Positions 17,794 through 30,364 of a DNA stretch of 64,000 bases are shown piece after piece (position 1 is the first letter of the stretch; each line of letters begins with the position of its first letter). The stretch is from positions 62,001 to 126,000 of the forward strand of contig JALLLT010000023.1 of NCBI GenBank assembly GCA_025266875.1, in the 5' to 3' direction. The DNA comes from Fennellomyces sp. T-0311. Its lineage: Eukaryota; Mucoromycota; Mucoromycetes; Mucorales; Lichtheimiaceae. A program made the position numbers and the translations under genes. The notes beneath the pieces were generated by a model. It had not been told where the DNA came from. It saw only the letters and a program-made list of their open reading frames with translations, and ran no database searches.

Positions 17794-19569
17794 CTAAGTG
17801 ATGCAAAAGTCTTGCGGTGGATTGGAGATACTACCAAATATTTTCTCCAAGAAATCTTTGGGACTCGGACGGGTTTGATCAAATCGATAGCATTGGACAA
17901 GGATGGCACCTATCACCTTGTGCGTACCAGTTTCAAAGGATTTCTTCAGTATAGGAAACAAATAATTGTACTCGAAGCCAATAATATTATACTCTCCACT
18001 TTTGTCTGAGGTAAATGCCGGATCAGGAGAACTGAACAGCATCGCAGGGATTATACATTCATCAATAGACTCTTCTGTCAATGAGAGCGGCAAAATCGGA
18101 AGAGAAAATGGAGATTGGTACGGTGGCTTCCAGTAGTGGGTTGCAGCCCAACTCGTACTCTTTCTTAGATGCCAATGGCACCAATCATGCGCCGCCTCCT
18201 CGTCACCGTCAAAATCATCCATCGAAGATATAATTTTTTGGGAATTGAAATGGGCCAGCTGCTGTCTTCCGAAATCGCTAAATACACCGTAGTCGTAGTA
18301 TTTGGTGGGCTGGATGGTATAACTGCGGCATTTGATATGCAAAATCATATCAGCATCGATGGTATAAGTGCCACTCAGCGTTGTAACGTCAGCAATGGGA
18401 TGGCTAGAATGTAATCCAGCAACACCTGTCCAAGAGGGAAGATTGTAGGAGCCCATTGTCGTAGCATATCGAGGCTTTCCACCAGGATCCAAAATCGACC
18501 CAAATAGCATAACGGAGAGATCACGTTCGGCCAAATCTCGATAAAATGTATGTGCCACAGTTGATGGGTCGTTGTCGTAATCAAGGTCGATGGTCACTGT
18601 GTCGGCGAAGATGTTCGCCAGTGCAAATATTTTGTCGTGCTCTTTCGTGCTTGTTCGGAAGTGAGCATAATAAAGCACTTCATTCGCGCTTTTCATTTCT
18701 CTTTCTTTGAAGCCCAGCAACGAAGTTGATAGTAAATCTTGCTCCTTGAGATCACGGCTTTGTTTGGACTTTGCTAGGCACCACAGATGCGTATTTGTTC
18801 CGACGACTAAAACCCTTGTTGACATCATCGCTTCTTCAAGTGTCCAGCTTCTCTTCCACCAAAGAGACTTCCACATTTGAGCAAGCGCAATATATTTGGC
18901 TTGTGAAAAGTTGGTCACCCAATTGATACGATCAAAGTCGTCGGGGTCGTCAAGGTAAATTTCGGGAACCAAGGCCACCGTATATCGTGCATTGCTGTAG
19001 GTAAGATGCATTTTTTTGATCTCGCGAATCTTCTCTTCCTTGTCCATCTGGTTGATGCAGATTTTATCGTACCACAAGTAGTCGATATCAAAGTCCTTGC
19101 ATATTTGCTGAAGAACTCCTTCATATGACATGAAACTTGAGACCATCTTTTTCTTTCGTCGTTTCGATGAAGCAGACCGATGGCGCTGCTTTTTTACTCG
19201 CATCGTAACACAATGGCCACTTTCATCTTTTATATCAAATTGCTCATCATCTTTTTGGATCATCTCGCCAGATTGCTCCCAGCAGTACGATAAGGTGCAA
19301 TAGCCGCTGTTAGCTTCGTAACCAGGAACCTTGACCCAGTCAGATGTTCGAATGAGCCATGTAGGTCTGTAAGAATCTCCAACCCATTCGTGCCTTGTAA
19401 ACTTTGGATCTGCTATGCGTTGCGGTGTAATATACTCGATATACATTTCAAGCACAAGATTTTTCTTTGAGGAGCACCTAGCGACTGTTTTAGGAAAACA
19501 AAAAAGAAGGTTACTTTCTAATTCTCTTATGGAGGGAATCCTTCCAAAAATGAACTTCAAACCATACAT
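17794..19569 (-). CDS. HET-domain (heterokaryon incompatibility) protein
   Basis: This single-exon ORF of 591 residues has the three HET-domain landmarks in order. YCTLSYCWEQSG is near residue 90. YLWYDKICINQMDKEEKIRE followed by HLTYSNARYTVALVPE is near 165-205. The tryptophan motif RSWTLEEAMMS is near 245. HET domains are TIR-like modules. In ascomycetes they trigger cell death when incompatible strains fuse. A basic insert (SSKRRKKK) sits inside the domain between the first two motifs. The C-terminal 300 residues (LPSWTGVAGLHSS and following) match the general layout of such proteins but give no further domain. There is no signal peptide. No partner gene of an incompatibility pair is recognisable nearby. 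The flanks are long and gene-free. Confidence 0.88.
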   Translation of the reverse strand: MYGLKFIFGRIPSIRELESNLLFCFPKTVARCSSKKNLVLEMYIEYITPQRIADPKFTRHEWVGDSYRPTWLIRTSDWVKVPGYEANSGYCTLSYCWEQSGEMIQKDDEQFDIKDESGHCVTMRVKKQRHRSASSKRRKKKMVSSFMSYEGVLQQICKDFDIDYLWYDKICINQMDKEEKIREIKKMHLTYSNARYTVALVPEIYLDDPDDFDRINWVTNFSQAKYIALAQMWKSLWWKRSWTLEEAMMSTRVLVVGTNTHLWCLAKSKQSRDLKEQDLLSTSLLGFKEREMKSANEVLYYAHFRTSTKEHDKIFALANIFADTVTIDLDYDNDPSTVAHTFYRDLAERDLSVMLFGSILDPGGKPRYATTMGSYNLPSWTGVAGLHSSHPIADVTTLSGTYTIDADMILHIKCRSYTIQPTKYYDYGVFSDFGRQQLAHFNSQKIISSMDDFDGDEEAAHDWCHWHLRKSTSWAATHYWKPPYQSPFSLPILPLSLTEESIDECIIPAMLFSSPDPAFTSDKSGEYNIIGFEYNYLFPILKKSFETGTHKVIGAILVQCYRFDQTRPSPKDFLEKIFGSISNPPQDFCIT

Positions 19570-21622
19570 TTTCTACGTAAAACGTTTTCAACTAGCTTCT
19601 CCCGCTAGTAAAGAGAAGAAGATACAGAAGAAAGATAGTTGACCGCCTGTAATTTTAGAGCATCTGTGTAACACTGGTGCTTGGCAAAGCCCAAACTTTA
19701 AAACTGGTGGCGCGCTTCCCGCGCCATAACAATTCGATCTGTGATAAAGTGTATTTACACAGTCAGTTGACGCACACAGTAATGCAAGGACGAATCTTTA
19801 CGTGCATCTATCTTTCTGAAACTCATTACTGACAAATCTATTTTGCTCTATCGATAATTTATGGATCCCCTAGATACTATTTACCTAAACAAATAGTTAA
19901 TATGGTAAGAAAAACATACCAGAGTGCGCGGTTTGAACATTCACTGTGCCCCATCACAGGATATCTTGGCTTACCAGTAATGTAAGATACAGTTCCAAAG
20001 TAGTGGATACTATAAAAACTACAAAGGGGCTGTCGTATCCATCGTCACTTAGTTTAGCGATCGCAAACAGAGAAAATATTTCAAAGGATAAGGTATAAGC
20101 ATGTAATATTTTCAACACAAAGCTGTTTCGATTTATATGACTGCGCAAGGCAGGTATTTTACACTACGTTTGTAAAACATACCTCAATAGCCACTTTTGA
20201 CAGTAAAAAGCTATACTACAGCAGCAACGTAGATTAAAATTAGAATCATATCATGTCATCACACCGGTCTCGAACTTGATCAGAGCGCGATCTCTCGATT
20301 TAAACAGACCAGGACACAGTACGTATCTTTAAGTCGTTGATCAACACATGAAAGATCAGTATAAATTCGCTCGAACGCAAAGAAACACGGTGTGAGCAAA
20401 ATGTCGTATGGCTGATGTCAATGTATAGTGTTTTACAACAACAGCGGCATCTTCACTGAATGAAGCGACGGCGAAAGCAAGAAGTTTTATGAGCATATGT
20501 CTGGGATATAATTCATTCTTCACTCAGCGTGTAGTAGTAAGCTTGCATAAAGCTTACAAAAGGCAGAATTGGATCATCGAGCTCATTCCTTCTATGAGGA
20601 ACAGCATGGTAGATTCGAAAGATAAATGACTGCGCGTTGGATGGTTCGCTTGTTGAGAGAACTTTTGGTTGGTCACAATAAAGAGCGTTGTACTACATCC
20701 AATTTGCCAAAGTGGCCATTTTCAAGACGTAGGCTTTATATAAAGCGATCATATTTATGAACTTGCTACCGGGTAATTGGTGATAGTGCATTTAATTAGC
20801 TTTAATATGGCAAATATTATAAACTGTGTATGTAATTTGAAGCAATAAAACTCATTAATCAAGCGTCACCAAACTTTTAAGCAATTTAAATGAAAAAAAT
20901 GCGGCGTTATTGTCCATACAGTTTCTATTGATCACATGCTCTCTATTCAGTTTCCATGTTCAGAAAAAAATGCAACGCCCACGGTCTGTTACGAAGATTT
21001 TGTCCAGAGTAGGCAGACGGTTTATTAAAAAGTGTTACCTTGGGGAGATGGGTAATCCACTACAGTAAAATACATACCCCAAATGATGCCAGATACGTGG
21101 TGCGTATCGATACGAGCCTTGTTTTTGGCATAGGTTGCGCGTGAGTGTGGAGGAGGTTGATTATTAATGGACAGGCGACTGTGTTAAGTCAGGAAGCCGG
21201 CAATCAAAATTTACCGACCGGGTTTTCCTCCAAGTCCTTTGCCCATGTCGTCATAAGGCTGTTATACGTGGTAGATCAGTGCGAGGAGGACTAGATGTTT
21301 CCTAGACTGCAGGACATGCATGCCCATATAAAAGACTCTTCTGCCGAATCAAACTCAGCCGGTGTTGCGCTGGTCGGGCAGTCGTGAGGGCGCACGCTTT
21401 TGGAAGGGCTGGCTGTATGAGTGAGCCACCGTTGAGACTTGTTTCGAGCTCATTCTTATTTTTTCTTTCAATCTGTTGTGAAGCTTTGGACTGCAACACG
21501 CGTTGTTTTTTTTTGCATTGACAAACGCAAGGCCTTGAAGGAATAAAAAAAAGAATCGTTTCTGTTGGTTCACTCTTCTCTTTTTATTTTTTCACCTCCT
21601 CGCATCCGGTCCCTGATTCAGC
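19570..21622. other. Two-kilobase gene-free region
   Basis: I find no supported gene, tRNA or clear repeat in this stretch. It separates the divergently oriented HET and Nto1-like genes and so contains both promoters. A pyrimidine-rich tract (TTCTCTTTTTATTTTTTCACC) directly precedes the Nto1-like start, broken here only by a few bases before the ATG. Confidence 0.6.
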
Positions 21623-24600
21623 ATGCCGTTAAAGACACGAGCACGTAAAGGCACCGGTCGCCGTGGACGGCCAAAGAAGTATCCACGCCCTACGGGAGAA
21701 GCAGCTCAACAAGCTGCAGATCACCAAGCACCGGCACGCCCCAGCTTATCATTGAGCACCCATCCACCACTAGACACCAACGGTCCTACTGCAGTGCGAC
21801 CTAGAGAAGAGCGATCGTACAAAGACTACTTTCCCAACTTGAATCTGAAAGAACCGTTGCGGATTGTCAGAGTTTCAAAGCAAGATCGTGAAGATGTAGT
21901 GTCGAATGGCGTAGTTGACACGAACTCCACCCATCGCACCTTGTCAGCTGACGACCAAACGCACGTCTTTACGGAACAGCCCTCAGAGCAGCCACGCGAA
22001 AGCTCCGACGAGTCTGAACTATCATCCATATCAGTCATCGAGTCGCCCGATGATACCCAAGGCACGCCAAATCATGCATCATCCCCGTCGTCAAGCCAAG
22101 CCAGCAAGAACAATGCCATGGCGTCGTACGAGCACGACGAAAAGAGTAATGATTCATCCGACGACCCCTCTGAAAAGAGCAACGGCAACGACGACTCCAC
22201 CCCAGAGGAACGGAACGCCGACCCGCTCGTCGACCACCACAAGGAGGGCGATCTGTACCAAGCGCTTTCCACCCGCCCGCAGCCCCATCTGCCCATCAGC
22301 GTCCTGACCATGGGCGTTAACCTCGATGCGTTGCCAAAGCCGTCGTTCCGTCTGGTGAAGGAGGACGACGTCAGGGAGGAGGAGGGCAACCAAGACTCGG
22401 AGGGCCAGGACACAGAGGATTTGGCGGAGGGGGTGAGTGTCCAACATCATCGGTTCCAGCGACCGGAGAATCATTATATCCGATATATTGGTACGAGGCG
22501 AGGCGGATTTTGTGGAGAAGAGCACATTGAGTAACATTTCCTTATAGAACCGTCTGAGGCTGATTTGATGGAAACGGTGGAGTACGACATGGATGAGCAT
22601 GGTAGGTGATCCTTCGTGGGATGGGCGTGTCGCGCAGGGTTACTGACGTTGCTAGGAAGACGATGTATGGTTACAGATGCTGAACGAAGAGCGACGCAAG
22701 GAGGACTTGGGAGAGGTTTCTGGTGATCTTTTTGAAGCTGTCATGGATCAACTGGAGAAGGAATGGTTTGATCTGGTAACGTGACACAGGATCGCCGTTT
22801 TTCCCCTGGGTACATGAGTGCTGACAGCTATTTCTAGATAAAGAACCTACCCAAACAATTGGCCGAGGAGCCGTCCTTGCCCGAAGACTCGGCCTGCGCC
22901 ATCTGCGATGACACCGAATGCGAAAACAGCAACGCAATCGTATTTTGCGACGGCTGCAACCTGGCCGTTCATCAAGGTAAACGGAGCAACCCTACGTTCG
23001 CGCAGCTTCTCACTTTTGCGATGCATAGACTGCTACGGCATTCCTTATATTCCCGAAGGCCAATGGTTATGTCGAAAATGCTTGGTGTCGCCCGAGAACC
23101 CCGTATCGTGCATCTTTTGTCCAAATGAAGGCGGCGCATTCAAGCAGACCAACACAAACAAATGGGGGCATTTGCTATGTGCGATATGGATCCCTGAAGT
23201 CGGCCTTAGCAACAGCGTGTACATGGAGCCTATTGACAACATTGAAAACATTCCCAAGAGCCGATGGAAGCTGACTTGCTATATCTGTCGACGGCGCCAT
23301 GGTGCTTGCATTCAGTGCGATAGCAAGCACTGTTTTGTGGCGTTCCATGTCACCTGTGCACGCTGGGCTCGATTGTGCATGCGAATGAAATCGCATGGCT
23401 CGCATTACGATGGTGTGGTGTTCAAAGCGTACTGCGACAAGCATACTCCGCGCGACTACCTGGACCAAGTGAATGTGGAACAGACCGTGGCATCTGCACA
23501 GGCATTTTTCACGAGCAGCGGTCGCCGTAGCAAGGCAGGCGCTGCAAATCATCGTACACCACGACAGCGCTATGTCGATGGCGAGATAACGAGCGACGTG
23601 ACTGACGACGAGAACGAACGAAAAAAAAAGCTGAAAAAGAAACGGCGCATGAACGACAATTCGGCAGTGACGCAGATGTTGCCAAGCTCAAAAGCTGCAC
23701 GTGCGCATCAGCATCATTATTCCGCTGGAGCACCTATTGCTCCCGAGTATATTATCAGCAAGCTTGAGAATCTTCGCGCCGTACGTCAGGCTACCAACTT
23801 GCGACGCAAGTCTCAACTGGTCGTGAGCATATGTCGGTATTGGTCGTTGAAACGTGAGTCTAGACGGGGTGCTCCTTTATTGAAGCGCTTGCATTTGGAG
23901 GTAAAAGCTAAAGCAATGTCTTGTCGCATTTATGATTACTAACCATAGAATGATAGCCTTGGACTGCGTCGTCTTCGCAGCACAAACAGACAGAGGTAGA
24001 AAAGGCCCATCGCGCTGCGGCCATGATGAACTTGAGAGCCGACTTGGAGCGTGTACGCATGCTGTCCGAGCAAGTACAGAAGCGTGAGAAGCAGAAACTG
24101 GAACGGATACGGAAGCAAAAGGCGTATTTGGAAACGATTCTCTTCCCGATCGAGTATCTGGCCAAGCCTTTAGTGGATCAGCTCATCGAGTAAGTTTCCA
24201 TGGTTTCGATGGCGGTCCTAGCAACTAATGGAAACTGTGTCGTAGCATGGATAAGAAGGAGCTTTTCAGATACCCAGTGACGCCTGATGTTGCCCCCGAT
24301 TACACTGAGATCATCGATACACCGATGTCCTTTGCCGATATTTTGGACAAATTCTCACTGCACGAGTATACCAGTTTAGATCAAGTCAAGGTAAGGTGCT
24401 TACACGATGCAAAAGCAGCGCAGCAACTAACATGGCGGCAGACGGATGTTATGCTGATATGGAAAAATTGCATGACATACAACAAGCCCGAAACGCTTTA
24501 TTACCGAACGGCGGAAAGACTGGAGAAAGTTTCGACCGATCTTTTTGGACAAGCACAGCGCGATTACGACAACCTGGAAGTCCGAAAGGAAACTGGCGTT

Positions 24601-25764
24601 CTGGCACTCGACATCCACCCCGAGATATTCACATACAACACTGTGCACATACCTACACCCGAGGAGATTGCCGCCGAAAAGGAGCGTGTCGAGGCTGAAG
24701 AAAAGGCCAAGGCTGAAGAAGAGGCGAAACAAAAGCTGAGTGCTGAGAAGGCTGAAGCACGGAGACAAGCGGATGCCGAACGAAGGAGAGCCAAAGCTGC
24801 GCAAGCCGAGGCCAAAAAGAAGAAGCGACAGGAGCAGGCTGAAGCAAGGAAAGAAAAGGCTCTTGCGGACGCAGCCAATGCAGAGGCAGAAGGGAAGTGT
24901 ATCGAAGCAACACCACAAAAGGAAGACAAGCCAAAGGATGAAAACAACAGGGTGGTTACGCGATCGGTTGCTACGACATTGCAACAGCAGACCACAACAA
25001 AAGACAAGAGCGGACGAAGACGTACGCGTAGTATGGGCTCTGATGGGCTGGTCGCACCTACGGCCGAAGAACTTGAAAAGCGATCGTCAACCGAGGCGCG
25101 CAATTTGTTATGGCATTCAGATCGAATAACCGATAGTGGTCCTGTCAAGCTCGATCGAAAACGAAAGGCACCACCTGGCTGGCGTTATGTGGAAGAAACT
25201 GGCAGTAGTAGTGATACAGATGAATCATCTCCGCGAAAGAAGCCACGAACATCATCACGCTCGACTCCTCGGTCCAAACCAGAGCCTATAAAGTCCATCG
25301 AGCACCGGATGATTGTGTGGGCACGTGTCAAAGGTTTCCCGCCGCATCCTGCAAGGGTAATAGAGTGACTATTCATCTCGAGCCAAACATATATTAATCG
25401 AGCGAATAGATTATCGATCCAACGGAAGAAGATATAGGAAAGCATGTGCTGCATTCAAAACACGGGGAGGACGATGTTTTGGTTGAGTTTTATGAAGTGC
25501 CTGACCACCATAAATGGTAAGTGATCGGCATGCATCTGTGAAGGCCGTGTTTTCTGACCATGTGGGTTTAGGGGTTGGGTTACGCGGACGGATATATTCT
25601 CGCTAGGAGATCCTCGACATGATACAGACATGCTCTTGATGGCACGGAAGAAGAAGAACTCGCGTAGAATAAAGGAATCCAGAACAGGGTATGCATTTGC
25701 ATGTGGTGTTTTGGGACTGGATCCCGCACCTGCATTGGATGCATCGGTACCTTCAAAGAAATAA
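21623..25764 (+). CDS. Nto1/BRPF-like PHD-bromo-PWWP chromatin protein
   Basis: This is a multi-exon gene, roughly 1,200 residues. An AT-hook-like start ([14 protein letters not shown]) is followed by an acidic Ser-rich region. Then comes the enhancer-of-polycomb-like block (YDMDEHDEDVWLQML and [15 protein letters not shown]). Next is a PHD finger ([20 protein letters not shown]), a Cys2 knuckle ([14 protein letters not shown]) and an extended PHD finger ([23 protein letters not shown]). A long Ala/Glu/Lys coiled region, a bromodomain ([27 protein letters not shown] near 24300-24520) and a C-terminal PWWP domain ([17 protein letters not shown]) complete it. This is the BRPF/Nto1 architecture, which links MYST acetyltransferases to modified H3. 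Introns with GT..AG ends occur near 22433, 22602, 22779, 22978, 23901, 24191, 24391, 25357 and 25517. Confidence 0.93.
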
Positions 25765-26202
25765 GACAATCCACATACCCTTTAACCCTATCTTACATAA
25801 CTCATATTGCTTCTTTGCTGCTGTATATAAGCCCTTTCTTGCATAAAAATGTTTCTTTTTACTGATGTACACCTAAAACTCACTTTCAACGTGTTAGTTT
25901 GTACTGATGGTGGCCTTTCAAATATCTTTTATAATAGTTTCTGTGCTTGTGTACATGACTTCGCCACAATCGCTTTACCCAATAGATTTTGTTTCGTGCT
26001 CCAGATTTGCAGTCGTTATATGTATTAAGCAGAGGTCTTCAGAAATTAGCGTCATGCGCAAATAAATTTAGTATTGGAGAAGCATACGTACAGTAAAAAA
26101 AACATCGGTTGCAGTAAACGTAGCTTTTTATTAAAAAAGCCGGTTGCTAACCGAGCAGGAGCTTACACACTTTTGGTTCCCGCATAAACTTAGACCCACA
26201 AG
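25765..26202. other. 3' flank of the Nto1-like gene
   Basis: No gene. The sequence is AT-rich and probably holds the 3' UTR and polyadenylation region. Its right end (26080-26202) shows weak continuing similarity to the outer flank of the inverted repeat that follows. Confidence 0.5.
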
Positions 26203-27781
26203 CTCAACGGTACTGTAAAGCCCACCTGACGGTGTATCTCCTTCAGAGTTAAAATAAGTCGATATATCTCCTAGATGCTTTGTAAATCACGCTTAAAGCC
26301 CAAAAATTGTATTTTTTTAACGTAAGCTTTTCCCTTCGTCACTAGTACTTTAAGCCATTACCGTCACTGGATACGCCTTTATGTTCGCTACAAATGCACC
26401 TATTTGTAAAGAGTTCTAATTGCTTATTGATCCAATAAGCGTGTTCAAAGATACTTATTGTATTCCACTGCCAGCTCGAAACGACGACACAAGAAGTCAA
26501 TATTTTTACCACCAATCACCGCCATATGATACTTTGGAGATTGATTTACTTATAAAATTCACTTATTGGGGGCTATACCCTCCGAATTACTGTAATCGGT
26601 TTGAGAAAAATACTATCTTCCGCTTTTTGGGGTTAATCTCGTCTATTATGCGCAGAAGGTGATCATGTTAGACGTTTTACGTACTTTAAACCTCTACTTC
26701 TACTACTTTTTGTAATAAAATAAATCATATGAAGTGCTTGATGAGCCACAAAGCGACGATTATAGCTGATATTTGCATATTTTCAGAGATAACTTTCCGT
26801 CCATCCGTTGCTTGCATGCACTATGTCTAAAAGCTGTTGGATGTGGTTTTAAATTCTCTATATAATGCGGTATTAATAAGGTAATCCAATTACTAGTTGA
26901 ATCTCTAAACATATTTATAGGAACTTGCTCTTAACAAAGCTCTTTACTCAGTTACTGGTTCAATTAACTATTCAAATCTCCGGATGTGTCTTTGCCTTTT
27001 CTATAATTTGTTCCTATACATCAAGTCATTCGGATTGCTGGTTGAGTTAAGAAGTGTTTCTAGTCGATACTTGTCTGATTTTTCTCTGATTCATCCAGCG
27101 ATCGGATTTACTTAATATAATAGCTTACTTTGTAGAGGAAGCAAAGGCGTATTCAAGGGCGTTTACTGCCAGTCAAACGAGTGATTAGATAAAAAGCTGA
27201 CCTTTGAAAGTGCATAAAGCCGGTTCTAAGCACGCTTTCTAGCCCATCCAATGCTTAAAACGATTTGGAAATTAGAAAAAGTAGTAGAACCGAAGGTGGA
27301 AAGCATGTAGACCAACAAATCCGACAACCATCTGGGCATAACCGGCGAGATGAAAGCCGAAAAGTAAAAATGTGAATCTTTCCTAGTCGATTACAACAGT
27401 TCCGGATGTGCCCAGGCTGATAAATGCATTTATAAGTAAATCAGTCTCCAAGAATCACATAGAGTTGATTTGCGATAAAAATATTGACTTTTTGCGTCGT
27501 CGTTTCGAGCTGGCAGTGGAATACAATAAGTATCTTTGAACACGCTTATTGGATCAATAAGCAATTAGAACTCTTTACAAATGGGTGCATTTGTAGCGAA
27601 CATAAAGGCGCATCCAGTGACGGTAATGGCTTAAAGTACTAGTGACGAAGGGAAAAGCTTACGTTAAAAAAATACAATTTTTGGGCTTTAAGCGTGATTT
27701 ACAAAGCATCTAGGAGATGTATCAACTTATTTTAACTCTGAAGGAGATACACCATAAGGTGTGATTTACAGTACCGTTGAG
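26203..27781. repeat. Large imperfect inverted repeat (foldback element)
   Basis: The left arm begins CTCAACGGTACTGTAAA at 26203, and its reverse complement ends at 27781. The arms stay alignable inward with point differences and small gaps to about 26757 and 27228. For example CCACTGCCAGCTCGAAACG and ATTGATTTACTTATAAA occur in both. That gives arms of about 550 bp around a spacer of about 470 bp. Weaker similarity continues outward on both sides. The only ORF inside (26420-26662) lies within an arm and shows no domain. I read this as a non-autonomous foldback-type transposon, since no transposase is present. Confidence 0.8.
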
Positions 27782-29100
27782 ATTATAGGTCTAGCATTAT
27801 GTGGGACTGAGTTACGGACGAAAAAGTGCAGACTCCTACTAAACGGAAATCGCCCAAAACAACTTGAATTGGAAGAAGTCAGAGGTGAAGCACATGCGAA
27901 ATGAAAAAAAGGTATAAAATCGATGAAGTTCGAAAAAGTCGAAACATCAAAGGCTTGTGCCTAAGGAAATCACCTTGAAAACCTTTTTTGTTGATCAGAA
28001 ACTGATTTTTTTTGTAGAGAATTGAAGTACGAATTCCGTGGTGTTAGCAGTTAGTCAAACTATCTGCTGAGGAAAGATTTATGTAGATATGTGTGATTTT
28101 CGCCTTCTTCCAGGATACAGCGGAATTGACACAGATGGGGGCATGTCCTTTTATCTGTAGTGGGTTACACCAGTCAGGACACTTTAGTTTATATTGCTAG
28201 TGAATTTTGGGGTCGAGATATGACAAAAAAGTAGGTCGACTTTGAAAGGAATTGACCAAAAAAACAAGATCTGAAAAGACAAAAGTGGAACATCATTCGA
28301 TATAAAAAAAGTTAGGGTAAAAAAGCACAAGGAATAGATAGTTGGAGGCAGAAAAACTACAAGTCCAAGATCAGATGCTTATAACACGCCCTTTATAGGT
28401 TTTGAACCGAAAGAAAAGCTGATCTATCGACTTGGTACGAATCCGTGGTGTATTGGTATGCTTTGTAGAGAATTTTAAGGTAAATCCGATAGTGCTGTTA
28501 GAGGAGAGAACCCGTGGCAGCGGAAGAAAAGTTTATCTTGAAGCAATGCTTTTCTACGTTCAAGTGATATAGTGTAAGAATAGGACCAAACGAAGGTACT
28601 TTATGCTTTAGTACGTAGTACTCCAAACCATGAGCGTTACGAAACCGTTAAGCTTGTAGTGCCAACATTCTTGGGACCGAGCTACGGCCGAAAGTAGGCT
28701 AGCACCCCTCATTGACGCAGGCCAAGACTTTCTGAGCAGGCGCTCAATTTCTTTTGGACTAGAATACTAAATTTACTTGACCATGTCGCTTGCTGGAGGT
28801 CTTTGCTTAATTTTCTATATCTATCGGGCATCACCTTTTGGGAGTAACTGTCAGAGTTTTGAGCGTGGTACATATCAAAGTTTTCAGACACTTCCTTACC
28901 TTTTCGGCGTGTATTGCAAAATTCGACGTGTGTTATACCATTTCTACTTAAACAAACTCTGTTGTCACACCACCGATCAGCAGGAAAAAAACAATAAGCG
29001 TTCTAATTTGCAAGTGTGGGGGATATTAAAACTCTCAGCTCGGGCACAGCACCTCTCGGCAACGTTTCCGGCAGTCCCGTGAATTTTAAATCAGGAGTAC
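27782..29100. repeat. Degenerate repeats related to the foldback element
   Basis: No convincing gene. The segment GGGACTGAGTTACGGACGAAA just outside the right arm (about 27812) recurs as GGGACCGAGCTACGGCCGAA near 28673. TTTGTAGAGAATT and an ACGAAT-TCCGTGGTGT word also occur twice (around 28010-28040 and 28437-28475). The region looks like additional decayed copies of the same repeat family. Confidence 0.5.
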
Positions 29101-29143
29101 ACCTTTGATATGGCTAACTTTTCTAACTACGTTTTCCACTCAT

Positions 29144-30116
29144 ATGAAACCACTTTTACATTACCACGATACAGTGATTCATCAAAGTGTAATCAGTAGC
29201 TGCCATCAAATGCGTAGAGCTAGAAAACTAACTCAGGAACAGGATTACGACACATTGGAAGAAAAGCAGTGGCTCAATGATACCATTCTTTCGTTTCACC
29301 AGGAATACCTTGATCGCAACACGATTCCCGCCGAAGCCAAGATCTTATTGTTGCGGCCTGGGATGGTAGAGCTAATTGCGCATATTCAAGGTAACAAAAT
29401 GATATCCATGGAAACCAACAGCTGACAGTGATAAAAAAGATGCGACATATCTTTCTTCTGCTTTGCCACCAAACTTGGCGCAGTACAATGCACTATTTAT
29501 CCCAGTTAATGATTCAAAACCGCACGTGGGGTACAGTGGATCCCATTGGTCTTTGCTGGTGTTCTTGCGAAGAGCACATGCGTTCTATTACTATGACAGC
29601 ATGGGGGAGTCGAATATAGTGGACGCCAGGATGACTGCAAAGCGGATGATCAGCGTGCTTGGGATGAGCAAGCACCCACCCTGTTTTATTACCATGAACA
29701 CGCCGCACCAAGCTAACAGCGCAGATTGCGGAGGTGAATCAAGCGAAAAAGGGGTCGCGAAATGACCGTGCACACAGATCCATTACTAACCCCCCAAACT
29801 ATTTTCAGTGTATGTAATTACGATTACGGATAATCTTGTGCAGCGAATGATCTCCTCGCCTGGGGTTGCACCAGAGCGGTTGATGCGGATCGAGAAACGT
29901 GATATCAACGCTGTCAAGCACGTTCGCAAGGAAATGCGCAAGCTGATCCAGCAATTAAGGTATGTACTTCATTATCGGCTGGAAAAGGAAAGAACTTTTT
30001 TATTTTTGCGGTGTGAAATTGATGATATATATACGTTGTGCACTTTTGGTATCCAAAGAAAGAATAAGAAGAAGAGTATACTACAAGTCAGGCCGAAGGA
30101 CAGCAATACGGTATAA
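29144..30116 (+). CDS. Den1/SENP8-like NEDD8 protease (C48 family)
   Basis: This is a short multi-exon cysteine protease of the Ulp1/SENP family. The N-terminal part (LLHYHDTVIHQS, QWLNDTILSFHQEYL) is the usual substrate-binding start. The catalytic His is in GSHWSLLVF, the Asp in FYYYDSMGESN and the Cys in NSADCGVYV, the last formed by splicing across an intron at 29734-29808. The small size and the GSHWSLLV signature fit the SENP8/Den1 subgroup, which removes NEDD8 from cullins and other proteins, rather than a SUMO protease. A first intron near 29392 is needed to avoid a stop and would be unusually short (about 31 nt). The exact C-terminus after RKLIQQLR is uncertain, because a GTATGT donor site follows immediately. 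Confidence 0.85.
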
Positions 30117-30364
30117 AACATGTACATCGGAAGGGAAATACAGAGAGGAAACAAAGAGTTCAGTTGCACCGGCTGTGTACGAATGTCCGTGGTGCTTGGT
30201 ACATGTTGGATAGGGATCCAGGCGCATTGTTCAGCAGCCGGAGGTGTTCCAGTGGTGTATTGGCATGCGCTGCCCCTGTCTGGTAGAGCAAAGCTGGAAA
30301 CCTTTCCCGTGGTAGGAGTAGCCCCCGAAGACCTTAATAACATGAAACGTTCAGCCATAAATGG

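Noticed and set aside
22072..22600. Long minus-strand ORFs across the Nto1-like first exon
   Set aside because: They are antisense shadows of the GC-biased coding exon, as are 24427-25148 and 32459-32826 in other genes.
26420..26662. 80-residue ORF inside the foldback element as a transposase
   Set aside because: It lies within a repeat arm, and has no DDE motif or other domain.
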